Assembly: GCF_014649335.1 (NCBI RefSeq)
Contig: NZ_BMSV01000002.1
Coordinates: 62,001-126,000, forward strand
DNA length: 64,000 nucleotides
Direction of reading: 5' to 3'
From: Streptomyces roseolilacinus
GTDB lineage: Bacteria > Actinomycetota > Actinomycetes > Streptomycetales > Streptomycetaceae
In this document: one piece after another, positions 14,842 through 22,836 of the stretch
Layout of the letters: each line of letters opens with the position of its first letter
How positions within the stretch are numbered: position 1 is the stretch's first letter
Notes under the pieces: model-generated
Told to the model about the DNA's origin: nothing
Databases searched by the model: none
What the model saw: the letters and a program-made list of their open reading frames with translations, nothing else
Program-made: the position numbers and the translations under genes

Positions 14842-15327
14842 TCACTCCCTTCCGAGGATCGCGGCGGCGGCGTCCACGCCTTCGCGGGTGCCGATGACGA
14901 TGAGGGTGTCCCCGCCGGCGAGCCGGAAGTCCGGCCCCGGCGAGGGGATGGCGTCGGCCCGGCGCAGGACGGCGACGATCGACACGCCCGTCTCCGTCCG
15001 CATCCGCGTCTCCCCGAGGTGCCGCCCGCACCAGTGCGACGTCGAGGACAGCTCGATGCGCTCGGCCACCAGCCCGAGGTCCGTCGTCGACAGGAGGCTG
15101 GGGCTGTGGTGCGAGGGCATGAGGGCGTCGATCAGCGCCTCCGCCTCGGGGGCCGTCAGTTTCACGGACAGGGCGCACTCGTCCGGATCGTCCCGCCGGT
15201 ACGCGCTCAGCACACGGGTCCCGTCGCGCCCGGCGACCACCGACAGGCGGCGGTCCTCGCGGGTCGTGAGGTCGTAGCGGACCCCGATGCCGGGCAACGG
15301 CGTACTGCTCATCCGTGGAGCGTGCAC
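14842..15327 (-). CDS. TrkA-C (RCK_C) regulatory subunit, KhtT-like
   Basis: A 161-residue soluble protein. The N-terminal half (about 10-75) resembles the KhtT N-domain, and the C-terminal half (about 80-160) is a TrkA-C domain with GVSIVAVLRRADAIPSPGPDFRL and GDTLIVIGTREGV. RCK_C domains bind small ligands, c-di-AMP in several Gram-positive proteins, and gate the associated transporter. I chose GTG 15327 because AAGGAGAG lies just upstream; ATG 15312 has no such site. The gene forms an operon with the antiporter and is divergent from tatA. Confidence 0.82.
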   Translation of the reverse strand: MHAPRMSSTPLPGIGVRYDLTTREDRRLSVVAGRDGTRVLSAYRRDDPDECALSVKLTAPEAEALIDALMPSHHSPSLLSTTDLGLVAERIELSSTSHWCGRHLGETRMRTETGVSIVAVLRRADAIPSPGPDFRLAGGDTLIVIGTREGVDAAAAILGRE

Positions 15328-15365
15328 GGTGGATCTCTCCTTGGGCGTGGCTGGGTGGGGGCGTT

Positions 15366-15396
15366 TTGACGATTACTTTACCTGGGCAACTAATAG
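15366..15396 (+). promoter_or_regulatory. promoter-like sequence with MarR-type imperfect palindrome
   Basis: TTGACG (15366-15371) and TAATAG (15391-15396), 19 bases apart, make a fair promoter reading toward tatA. The spacer holds the imperfect palindrome ACTTTACCTGGGCAACT (15375-15391), similar in form to MarR-family operators. It lies between the divergent antiporter operon and tatA and could control either. No MarR gene is nearby. Confidence 0.4.
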
Positions 15397-15585
15397 GGTG
15401 ATTCCCGGGCGTGCGGGGAATTCCCGGCGTCTCAGGCGCCCGCCCCGCCGGGGGTGTGTGATCGCGTGCGATCCTGTGCGATTCCGTGACGGCCCCCTTG
15501 CCCGCCGTACACGTTCGGCGGTTACGATCCGAAGGGTCACGGCCACAGGCGCTCCGGCGCGGGGCCCGGTCGGAAGGTAGGGAAC

Positions 15586-15783
15586 ATGGGAACGTTCAGC
15601 GTGTGGCACCTCGCCATCGTGGTCGGAGTCGTCGTCCTCCTCTTCGGCAGCAAGAAGCTGCCCGAGGTGGCGCGCTCCCTCGGCAAGTCCGCCCGGATCC
15701 TCAAGAGCGAGGCCGCCGCGATGAAGGCCGAGAACGGCAAGCCGGAGGAGACGCCGCCGCCCCCGTCCCGCCCGGCCTCCTGA
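15586..15783 (+). CDS. tatA: twin-arginine translocase subunit TatA
   Basis: A 65-residue protein with one N-terminal membrane helix (about 7-21), the family hinge [18 protein letters not shown] and a charged amphipathic helix with a Pro-rich tail. This is the standard TatA/TatE layout; TatA forms the pore for export of folded proteins. The ATG at 15586 is preceded by GGAAGG. tatC is not adjacent, and Streptomyces often carry extra tatA-like genes, so this may be an additional paralogue. Confidence 0.88.
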   Translation: MGTFSVWHLAIVVGVVVLLFGSKKLPEVARSLGKSARILKSEAAAMKAENGKPEETPPPPSRPAS

Positions 15784-15793
15784 AGCCCGCCGC

Positions 15794-15864
15794 CCCCGGT
15801 CCGACCCCGGACCGGGGACGGCCCGTGCGCCGCCGGCCGGCGCACCCCCCCTCCCGTACGGGAG
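15794..15864. terminator. three consecutive hairpins after tatA
   Basis: Starting 11 bases after the tatA stop are three separate stem-loops: 15794-15817 (9-base arms CCCCGGTCC/GGACCGGGG), 15825-15845 (8-base arms GTGCGCCG/CGGCGCAC) and the loopless palindrome CTCCCGTACGGGAG (15851-15864). The first is the likely tatA terminator. They lead into the 62-bp palindrome. Confidence 0.65.
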
Positions 15865-15865
15865 A

Positions 15866-15927
15866 ACGGGGACGGCGCGGGTCGGGCGGCATCCGTACGG
15901 ATGCCGCCCGACCCGCGCCGTCCCCGT
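15866..15927. repeat. 62-bp perfect palindrome between convergent tatA and ybdK
   Basis: A perfect, loopless inverted repeat of 62 bases centred on GTAC at 15895-15898, with arms 15866-15896 and 15897-15927. Every position pairs. It lies 58 bases from the ybdK stop and most simply serves as a bidirectional terminator, but its length and lack of mismatches are unusual. The other hairpins in this window have 6- to 20-base arms. Confidence 0.85.
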
Positions 15928-15985
15928 GTTCGGCGCCCGCCCCCCCTGCGGGGCGCGGGCGCCGGCCGGGCCGCCGTGCCGGGGC

Positions 15986-17077
15986 TCAGGCCAGGGTGCG
16001 GCGGACGCACTCGGCCACCACGGACCGCAGACTGCCCGTGCGGTGCAGCAACTGCCGCTGGACGCGGGCGCCGTTGCCGTTCTCCAGGAGGTCGGCGAGG
16101 GCCTTCTGGGCGGCCACGGTGTCGCCGTTCTCGTCCAGCGCGTCCCGTACGTGGTCGAACAGGGCCCGCACCACCGCCTCCGCCGGGGCGGGGCGCATCG
16201 TCACCGGGTGGACCAGCTCCCCCTCCAGGCCCGACCGGGCCGCCCGCCAGCTCGCCAGCCGCAGCAGGGCCACGCCGTGCCGCGCCGGCGGCACCCCGTC
16301 GCGCCACTCCCGCGCGGCCGTCTCCACCAGGCCCCGGATCAGGGTGGCCAGCAGGACCGTCGTCGACGGGTCCAGGCACACGTCCGCCACCCGGATCTCG
16401 ACGGTCGGGTACGCCTTCGACAGGCGGGCGTCGAAGTACACCATGCCCTCGTCGAGCAGCGCTCCACTGGCGATCATGTCGGCGACCTGCTCGTGGTACC
16501 GGTCCGCCGACCCGAACACCTCGACGGGCCCGGCCGACGGCCAGCGCCCCCACACCCGGTTGCGGTAGCTGCCGTAGCCGCTGTCCTCGCCCTGCCAGAA
16601 CGGCGAGTTCGCGCTGAGCGCCAGCAGGACGGGCAGCCACGGGCGGATCCGGTCCAGGACGCCCACGCCCTCCTCGTCGGACTCCACCGACACGTGGACG
16701 TGGCAGCCGCACGTCAGCTGCTCCTGCGCGGTGAGACCGAAGTGCTCCTTCAGCCACTGGTGGCGCCGGTTGGTGCCGATGGTGGGGCTCACCTCCAGCG
16801 GCGACGTGGCCAGGGCCGCGACGGACGCGTCGACGCCCTCGGCGTGCCGGGCCGCCTCCGCCCGCCAGCGGCGGATCTCCTCCTCCAGGTCCCCCATGTC
16901 CGTCTGCGGACTGGTCGCGAACTCCAGCTGCTGGCGCTGCAGCTCGCTCTCGAACACCTCCTCGTTGCCCAACGGGTCGCGTGAGGCCGCCGCCAGGACC
17001 GCCGCAGACAGGGCGCGTGGCTCCCCGTTCTGACGGTCCACCAGCAACAACTCCTCCTCGACACCCACACTGCGCAC
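15986..17077 (-). CDS. ybdK: carboxylate-amine ligase YbdK (glutamate-cysteine ligase 2 family)
   Basis: A 363-residue ATP-grasp-related ligase of the GCS2 family. It begins with the diagnostic VRSVGVEEELLLVD and contains LEFATSPQTDMGDLEEEIRRW (in parts), TCGCHVHVSV and the region around SYRNRVWGRWPSAGPVEVFG. Members have weak glutamate-cysteine ligase activity in vitro; the physiological product is not settled. Actinobacteria use mycothiol, so a glutathione role is doubtful. I chose GTG 17077, 8 bases after AAAGG, because it gives the family N-terminus. It follows the DUF6328 gene by 14 bases in the same operon. Confidence 0.88.
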   Translation of the reverse strand: MRSVGVEEELLLVDRQNGEPRALSAAVLAAASRDPLGNEEVFESELQRQQLEFATSPQTDMGDLEEEIRRWRAEAARHAEGVDASVAALATSPLEVSPTIGTNRRHQWLKEHFGLTAQEQLTCGCHVHVSVESDEEGVGVLDRIRPWLPVLLALSANSPFWQGEDSGYGSYRNRVWGRWPSAGPVEVFGSADRYHEQVADMIASGALLDEGMVYFDARLSKAYPTVEIRVADVCLDPSTTVLLATLIRGLVETAAREWRDGVPPARHGVALLRLASWRAARSGLEGELVHPVTMRPAPAEAVVRALFDHVRDALDENGDTVAAQKALADLLENGNGARVQRQLLHRTGSLRSVVAECVRRTLA

Positions 17078-17091
17078 GCGAATCACCTTTC

Positions 17092-17850
17092 TCAGCTTCG
17101 AACAGAGCGCCGCGCGAACCGCCGGGCGGATCGGCGGCGCAACCACAGGGGGAGGACGTACCAGCACAGCGCGAACCAGAGCATCACCCCGCCCACCAGC
17201 AGGTCGGCGAGGAGTCCGGGCACCACGACGTGGAGGATGAGCAGCAGGGTGCAGCCGATCGTCAGAGCGAGCAACACCATGCCGCACATCATCAGCTTGT
17301 GCGCGGTGCCGACCATCTCGTCCTTCATCCGCTGCCCCGACAGGAACCGGTGCAGGGACACCGGCGCGATGAGGGTGGCGGTGGCGGTCGCGCCCAGCAC
17401 CACGGTGATCACGTAGATCACGCGGTCGGCCATGGCCAGGTCCCGGAACAGGGGCGTGAACGCGACGCTCAGCAGGAAGCCGAAGAGGATCTGCACGCCC
17501 GTCTGGGCCACCCGCGTCTCCTGCAGGATCTCGTTCCACCTGCGGTTGACCCGGTCGCGCGCGGTCTCCGGCGGATCGGGCTCCGCGGCGCACTCCGCCT
17601 CCGCGCCCACGGCCGCCGCGGCACGTTCCGCCTCCGCGGGCACGGCCGCCGCGGTGGCCGGGACGATCAGGGCGGCCGCCGTGGCGGGCCCGTCCGCGCA
17701 GGGCGCGCCCGCCGGGTCCGGCCCGAGGGGTATCGCGGCCCCGGCGGGGTGGGCTCCGGCGAGTCCGGCGCTCTTCGCACAGGAGGGGCACGTCCCTCTC
17801 GGGGGGCGGCGTCCCGCCGGCCATCCGAGAGGCTGCTCCGTCATGGTCAT
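17092..17850 (-). CDS. DUF6328 membrane protein
   Basis: A 252-residue protein. The first 105 residues are Ala/Pro-rich and probably disordered, with CPSC (Cys22, Cys25) near the start. Residues 106-250 are the DUF6328 region: NRRWNEILQETRVAQTGVQI, then four hydrophobic helices with LIAPVSLHRFLSGQRMKDEM between the second and third. Function is unknown. ATG 17850 is chosen for its GGAGG at 8-base spacing. It is operonic with ybdK. The long N-terminal extension is more than most family members show. Confidence 0.75.
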   Translation of the reverse strand: MTMTEQPLGWPAGRRPPRGTCPSCAKSAGLAGAHPAGAAIPLGPDPAGAPCADGPATAAALIVPATAAAVPAEAERAAAAVGAEAECAAEPDPPETARDRVNRRWNEILQETRVAQTGVQILFGFLLSVAFTPLFRDLAMADRVIYVITVVLGATATATLIAPVSLHRFLSGQRMKDEMVGTAHKLMMCGMVLLALTIGCTLLLILHVVVPGLLADLLVGGVMLWFALCWYVLPLWLRRRSARRFARRSVRS

Positions 17851-18055
17851 GGCGTCGTCCTCCGTACTAGGGGACGTCCGTGTGCCCACTCCGTACCGAA
17901 GCATGCCGACCGGCCGAACGGGTTGCGAATCCCCCCGAACAGGGTTAGTCGGACCGGATCTCGGGGGACCCGTGTTGCGTCAGAGACCCACCCGCCGGCC
18001 ACGACGCCGGCGGGTCCGGGTGCAAGGGCGCAACACGGAGGAGGATCGTCACACC

Positions 18056-18472
18056 ATGACGACGGCACGAGAGATCATGACCGAGGGCGCCGAGTGCATC
18101 GGCGAGGACGAGACCGTGCTCGAGGCCGCGAAGAAGATGACGGAACTCGGTGTGGGGGCCCTGCCCATCTGCGGGACCGACAACAGGCTCAAGGGCATGC
18201 TCACCGACCGCGACATCGTCGTGAAGGTCCTCGGAGCGGGCAAGGACCCGGCCGACTGCAAGGCCGGTGAACTGGCCCAGGGCGAGGCGGTGACCATCGG
18301 TGCCGACGACGACGCGGACGAGATCCTGCGCACGATGACGCAGCACAAGGTGCGCCGGCTCCCCGTCATCGACGGGCACGACCTCGTCGGCATGGTCGCC
18401 CAGGCCGACGTCGCCCGGGCGCTCCCCGAGCCGAAGGTGGGCGACCTGCTGGAGGCCCTGTCCACCGACTGA
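18056..18472 (+). CDS. tandem CBS-domain protein
   Basis: A 138-residue protein consisting of two CBS motifs (about residues 5-60 and 70-130), with LKGMLTDRDIVVKVL and LVGMVAQADVAR as the characteristic strand-helix units. CBS pairs bind adenosyl ligands and usually act as energy sensors. Stand-alone copies are common in actinomycetes, often near stress genes. The ATG at 18056 follows GGAGGAGG. It is a single gene with a terminator at 18497-18531. Confidence 0.88.
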   Translation: MTTAREIMTEGAECIGEDETVLEAAKKMTELGVGALPICGTDNRLKGMLTDRDIVVKVLGAGKDPADCKAGELAQGEAVTIGADDDADEILRTMTQHKVRRLPVIDGHDLVGMVAQADVARALPEPKVGDLLEALSTD

Positions 18473-18496
18473 CGACCCGGCGAACCCGCCGACCAC

Positions 18497-18531
18497 GGGC
18501 CCCGGCCGCCCCGCTCACGCGGCCGGGGCCC
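18497..18531. terminator. terminator of the CBS-domain gene
   Basis: Thirteen-base perfect arms GGGCCCCGGCCGC and GCGGCCGGGGCCC enclose a 9-base loop, 24 bases past the stop codon. Confidence 0.7.
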
Positions 18532-18590
18532 CTCCTCGCCCGCGCGCGGGCGGGGACGACGACGCCCCGGGCAGGGGAGGAGGGCAGGCC

Positions 18591-19607
18591 ATGGGCGACA
18601 TCATGGTCGGAACGTGCTCGTGGACGGACCCGGCCCTGGTCTCCAGCGGCTGGTACCCGCCCGGGAGACGGGACGCGGAGGGACGGCTGCGGCACTACGC
18701 GGACCGGTTCCCGGTGGTGGAGGTGGACTCCGCCTACTACGGCCTGCCCAGCGTCCGCAACAGCCGGCTGTGGGCGGAGCGCACCCCCGACGGGTTCCGC
18801 TTCGACGTGAAGGCGTTCTCGCTGCTCACCGGCCACCCCACGCGTCCCGCCGCGGTGCCCGCCGACCTGCGGCCCGCGCTCGCGCGGCACGGCCGTGCGC
18901 GCGGCGCGACCGCCGACCCGGGCCTCCTCGACGAGGTCTGGCACCGCTTCGGCGCGGCGCTCGAACCGCTGCGCGAGGCGGGCCGCATGGGGGCGGTGCT
19001 GTTCCAGCTGCCCCCGTGGGCGGCCCCCGGCGCGCAGGTCCGCGCCTTCCTGGAGGAGTGCCGGGAGCGGACGGCCGGGTGGCGGGTGGCGGTCGAGTTC
19101 CGCCACCCCGGCTGGTGGGCGCAGGACGAACGGGCGCGCACGGCGGCGTTCCTCGGCGGCCTGGACCTGGCCGCCGTCGCCGTCGACACGGTCCGCGGCC
19201 TGGCGGGCTCGCTGACGCCCGACGTGCCGGTGACCGTCCCCGCCCTCTCCGTCGTACGGTTCCACGGCCGCAGTGCTGCCTGGGGGACCGGCAGCAAGGA
19301 GGACCGCTTCCGCCACGACTACACGGCGGCCGAACTGCGCGAGTGGGCACCCCGGATCCGCGCGCTCGCCGACCGCGCCGCCGAGGTGCACGTGCTGTTC
19401 AACAACTGCTGCGGGGACGCCGCCGTACGCGCCGCCGAGGCCATGCGCGGCATCCTCGACGACGAGGCGGCGGAGGAACCGTCCCGTACCGACGCACATG
19501 GGAACGGCCCCACGGGGCAGACGCGTTCACACACGATCGGCTCGGACCGGCGTGACACGCCGTCCCCGTCCGGAACCGGTACACAGGAGGTGTCATGTCG
19601 CAACTGA
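18591..19607 (+). CDS. DUF72 (YecE-like) TIM-barrel protein
   Basis: A 338-residue protein of the DUF72 family: it opens with MVGTCSWTDPALVSSGWYPP, has HYADRFPVVEVDSAYYGLP and FRFDVKAFSLLTGH, and ends the conserved region with EVHVLFNNCCGDAAVRAA. Biochemical function is not established. The last 50 residues (289-338) are a polar, probably disordered tail beyond the usual length and overlap the start of the next small gene by 13 bases. The ATG at 18591 has GGGGAGGAGG upstream. Confidence 0.85.
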   Translation: MGDIMVGTCSWTDPALVSSGWYPPGRRDAEGRLRHYADRFPVVEVDSAYYGLPSVRNSRLWAERTPDGFRFDVKAFSLLTGHPTRPAAVPADLRPALARHGRARGATADPGLLDEVWHRFGAALEPLREAGRMGAVLFQLPPWAAPGAQVRAFLEECRERTAGWRVAVEFRHPGWWAQDERARTAAFLGGLDLAAVAVDTVRGLAGSLTPDVPVTVPALSVVRFHGRSAAWGTGSKEDRFRHDYTAAELREWAPRIRALADRAAEVHVLFNNCCGDAAVRAAEAMRGILDDEAAEEPSRTDAHGNGPTGQTRSHTIGSDRRDTPSPSGTGTQEVSCRN

Positions 19608-19738
19608 TGAGGCGCATCAAGAGGTTCAGCCGCAGCCCGCAGGGCCGCAGGCTCATCCACACGGCCCGGCGCGCCGCCCTGGACCCCCGTCGGCGCACGC
19701 GCAGCCGCGGGCTCCTGGGCAGGCTGCGCCGTCACTGA
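19595..19738 (+). CDS. 47-residue Arg-rich small protein
   Basis: A short gene with a near-perfect ribosome binding site: AGGAGGTGTC directly before ATG 19595. The product has 47 residues, about 15 of them Arg, beginning MSQLMRRIKRFSRSPQGRRL, with a predicted pI well above 11. It overlaps the end of the DUF72 gene by 13 bases in another frame and is followed by a strong terminator, so it is co-transcribed with it. The family is not recognised; nucleic-acid binding is only a guess from charge. Confidence 0.65.
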   Translation: MSQLMRRIKRFSRSPQGRRLIHTARRAALDPRRRTRSRGLLGRLRRH

Positions 19739-19746
19739 CGGCGCAC

Positions 19747-19794
19747 CGCGCCGCGGCCCCCGACGGACGGCGACCCGTCGGGGGCCGCGGCGCG
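19747..19794. terminator. strong terminator after the small Arg-rich gene
   Basis: Twenty-base perfect arms (19747-19766 and 19775-19794) around an 8-base loop, starting 8 bases after the stop codon. Confidence 0.8.
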
Positions 19795-19898
19795 TCCGCG
19801 CCCGGACCGGGGCCGTCCGTCTGACAAATGTCACGGTCTTCTGTGCACGACTTCCTTCCGCGGGAGGAGGAGGGGGCCGGCGCGGCGACGTGAGGATG

Positions 19899-19928
19899 GG
19901 TGGGGGGCACGGATCCGTGCCCCCCACC
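19899..19928. promoter_or_regulatory. 30-bp perfect palindrome in the leader of the serine hydrolase gene
   Basis: A loopless perfect palindrome centred on GGATCC (19911-19916) ends about 10 bases before the AGGAG ribosome binding site of the serine hydrolase gene (start 19948). It could be an operator or an RNA hairpin that hinders translation. Confidence 0.6.
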
Positions 19929-19947
19929 GACCCTCGCAGGAGTGCCC

Positions 19948-21309
19948 ATGGACCTCTCGTCGCGCCCCGCCCGCCGCGGGCTGCGCCTCGCCGCCGTCAC
20001 GTCGAGCGCCGTCCTGCTGCCGCTGGCCGCCGGCACGCTGCCCGCCCAGGCCGCCCCCGCGACGATCACCGCGGCCGTCGCCGAGCGCCAGGGCCGCGGC
20101 CTCGACCGCGAGGCGCTGCGCGCCTCCCTCGACGCCCTCCACCAAGCCGGCATGTACGGCACGTACTCCGCCGTCCGTGACGGCTCGTCACACTGGCGCG
20201 GCGCCGCCGGCTACGCCGACGTCGACACGAAGCGCCCCGTGCGGCCCGGTTTCCAACACCGCGTCGGCAGCATCACCAAGACCTTCACCGCCGTCGCCGT
20301 CCTCCAGCAGGTCCACGAGGGCCGCGTCGACCTCGACGCGCCGATAGGCCGCTACCTGCCCGACCTCGTCCCCGGCGAGCGGGGCCGCCTCATCACGGTC
20401 CGGATGCTGCTCAACCACACCAGCGGCCTCGGCGACCACGTGCTCGGCGCCTTCCCCGGCCTGCAGGAGGACCCCGGCAAGGCCCTCGACGCCGGCCGCT
20501 TCCGCCACTTCGAACCCGAGGAGCTCGTCCGCCTCGGGCTCGCCGCCCCCTCGCCCGTGCCGCGCGGCACGTACGCCTACTCCAACACCAACTACGTCAT
20601 CGCCGGGCTGCTGCTCCGCGAGGTCACCGGCCAGGAGCCGGAGGAGTACATCACCCGCAACGTCATCCGCAAGGCCGGGCTGCGCCACACGTACTTCCCC
20701 CGCACGCCCCGTCTGACCGGGCCGCACTCCAGGATGTACGAGTCGATGTACGGCTTCATCGACCCCGCCCGCGACTACAGCGTCTACGACATGTCCTGGG
20801 CCGGCGTGGCCGGGTCCCTCGTGTCCACCATGGACGACCTCGACTCCTTCTACCGGCAGCTCCTGACCGGCCGGATCCTCGGCCCCGCCGAGCTGCGCGC
20901 GATGAAGACCACCGTCCCCACGTACGAGGCGCCGCCCGGCCAGGAGGTCGGCATGCGCTACGGCCTCGGCCTGTACACGACGAAGCTGTCCGACGGCCGC
21001 TGGTACTGGGGCCACGACGGCGGGGTCTTCGGCGCCGGCACGTGGGCGCTGTCCACGGAGGACGGCCGCCGGCAGGTCGCGATCGGCATCAACCGGATGA
21101 AGTACCAGAGCATCGGCGACGACGGCTACCCGCAACCCCACGCGATCGACGCGGCGATGCTCCGCCACGTCGAGGGCGCCCTCGCGGACGCCCCGCGCGC
21201 GGCGGCCCCCGCCCGCACGGCGGAGCCCGCGCCCGCCCCGGCGCTCACGGCGCTGCCCACGGCGGCCGAGCCGCGGCCCTTCACCACGCCCGCCCCCGCG
21301 CGGCGGTGA
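19948..21309 (+). CDS. secreted SxxK serine hydrolase (class C beta-lactamase / D,D-peptidase family)
   Basis: A 453-residue exported protein: signal peptide to about residue 36 (ending LPAQAA), catalytic domain about 50-405. The active-site motifs are S108-I-T-K111 (SxxK), Y211-S-N213 (YxN) and H356-D-G358 (the KTG-like triad), as in D-aminopeptidases, D,D-carboxypeptidases and related esterases of family S12. The C-terminus is an Ala/Pro-rich tail. True antibiotic resistance activity is not implied. The start is ATG 19948 after AGGAG. A 30-bp palindrome sits in the leader. Confidence 0.88.
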   Translation: MDLSSRPARRGLRLAAVTSSAVLLPLAAGTLPAQAAPATITAAVAERQGRGLDREALRASLDALHQAGMYGTYSAVRDGSSHWRGAAGYADVDTKRPVRPGFQHRVGSITKTFTAVAVLQQVHEGRVDLDAPIGRYLPDLVPGERGRLITVRMLLNHTSGLGDHVLGAFPGLQEDPGKALDAGRFRHFEPEELVRLGLAAPSPVPRGTYAYSNTNYVIAGLLLREVTGQEPEEYITRNVIRKAGLRHTYFPRTPRLTGPHSRMYESMYGFIDPARDYSVYDMSWAGVAGSLVSTMDDLDSFYRQLLTGRILGPAELRAMKTTVPTYEAPPGQEVGMRYGLGLYTTKLSDGRWYWGHDGGVFGAGTWALSTEDGRRQVAIGINRMKYQSIGDDGYPQPHAIDAAMLRHVEGALADAPRAAAPARTAEPAPAPALTALPTAAEPRPFTTPAPARR

Positions 21310-21450
21310 GGCCGGTGCGGCCCCCGGGCACCCGCCCGGCGGTCCGCCCGCGCGGGCACGGGGAGACGGGGACCGCGCGGCCGGCGCCGCGGCGCCCCGT
21401 CGCCGGGTACGACGGCCCCGGCCCGATCCGCCCGGCGCCACCCCCGGGTC

Positions 21451-22752
21451 CTACGGGGCCCGGTGGAGGAGCAGGCGCCGGGCGCTGAGCGCCAGCGTCA
21501 GCTCCACCAGGTCGGCGGGGCGGCCCAGGGAGCGGCCGGTCAACTGCTCGCAGCGGCGCAACCGGTTGAGGACCGTGTTGCGGTGGCAGTACAGGAGGGC
21601 GCCGGCGCGGCGCGCCGAGCCGTCGCACTCCAGCCAGGCGGCCAGCGTGTCCAGCAGCAGGTCGCGGTCGGCCGGGGCGAGGCGCAGCAGCGGGCCGAGG
21701 ACCCGCTCGGCGAGCGACGCGCCCAGTTCCGGCGCGGAGACGAGGAGGGCGGCGGGCAGGTGGTCGTCGAGCAGGACGGTCCCGCCGCCCTCGGGGCAGA
21801 TGCGCAGCGCGGTGTCCGCCAGCCGCCGCGCCTCCCCCACCGAGGCGAGGCCCTCCACCACCGTCCCCACCCCGACGCGGGTGCCGGCGCCGCCCAGCCG
21901 CCGCGCGAGCGCGGCCGGGCCGCCGGGGAGGCCGCCCGCGCCGTCGCCCTCCTCGACGAGGACGATGCCGTACTCGGCGTCCGCCCCGACGTGCCAGTGC
22001 ACCCGCGGGCCCGGCGCCGCGTCCGCCCCCGGCGGCCCACCCGCGGGGGCGCCCGCCCGCCCGCCGGCCGCGACGGCGACGACCGCGTACCGGCCCCGCT
22101 CCGGCAGCCCCAGCGCGGCCGCCGCCTCCGGCAGGTCCGCGATCCGGGTCGCGCCGTCGAGGAGCGCGCCGGCCACCAGCCGCAGCCGGTTCTCGCGCCG
22201 CCACGTCAGCTGCCGCTCCACCTGCCGGTAGGCCTCGGCGACCAGCGCGCAGTGCTCGTCGACGAAGTCCCACACGTCGCCGGCCACGTGCACCAGCAGC
22301 CGTACGTCCTCGGGCGCCTCGCGCGAGGTCTCCTCGACCAGCGCCTCCCACACGAGCGACCCGCCCAGCCGGAACGCGCGCAGCAGGGCGTCCGGCGGCA
22401 TGCCCTGCTCGGCGCGCGCGGCCCCGACCCGCCACGAGGAGCGGCGCGCCGTCTCCCGCGCGGTCCGCGGGTCGAGCAGCGCGGCGACGCCGTGCCGCAG
22501 CGAGCGGTGCGCCTCCTGCCAGGTCTGGCCCGGGTCGGCCTCCAGGGCCGCCCGGTAGGCCGGTTCCCTCTCCCGCAGGAGGGCGACCAGGCGGTCGGTG
22601 AGGTCCGGCAGGTCGTCCAGGAGGGCGCGGGCCGCCCGGTGCACCACCGCGAGGGCCGCCCCGCGCCCCGTACCGGTCCTCGCGGCGGGGAACGGTACGG
22701 CGCGCGGCTCCCGCGGTGGTGCCGGAACGCGTGGTCGTACGGCGTTGCGCAT
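21451..22752 (-). CDS. PucR/CdaR-family transcriptional regulator
   Basis: A 433-residue regulator. The C-terminal 60 residues are the PucR helix-turn-helix (ARRAGALLYCHRNTVLNRL, then EQLTGRSL), preceded by a GGDEF-like middle region (about 215-345) with GVGTVVEGLASVGEARRLADTAL. The N-terminal 200 residues are helical and include a DVWDFVDEHCALVAEAYRQ segment (in parts). Targets are unknown; relatives control purine, sugar-acid or secondary-metabolic genes. The ATG at 22752 has GGGAGGG upstream. It is followed by nothing co-directional within 140 bases, so it is probably monocistronic. Confidence 0.85.
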   Translation of the reverse strand: MRNAVRPRVPAPPREPRAVPFPAARTGTGRGAALAVVHRAARALLDDLPDLTDRLVALLREREPAYRAALEADPGQTWQEAHRSLRHGVAALLDPRTARETARRSSWRVGAARAEQGMPPDALLRAFRLGGSLVWEALVEETSREAPEDVRLLVHVAGDVWDFVDEHCALVAEAYRQVERQLTWRRENRLRLVAGALLDGATRIADLPEAAAALGLPERGRYAVVAVAAGGRAGAPAGGPPGADAAPGPRVHWHVGADAEYGIVLVEEGDGAGGLPGGPAALARRLGGAGTRVGVGTVVEGLASVGEARRLADTALRICPEGGGTVLLDDHLPAALLVSAPELGASLAERVLGPLLRLAPADRDLLLDTLAAWLECDGSARRAGALLYCHRNTVLNRLRRCEQLTGRSLGRPADLVELTLALSARRLLLHRAP

Positions 22753-22836
22753 GGTGTCCCTCCCCGAGGTCGGTCGGTTCGGGGGCCGGCGGGGCCCCTG
22801 CCGCCCAGGAAGAATGGCATACCGTCCAGTCGGTCC

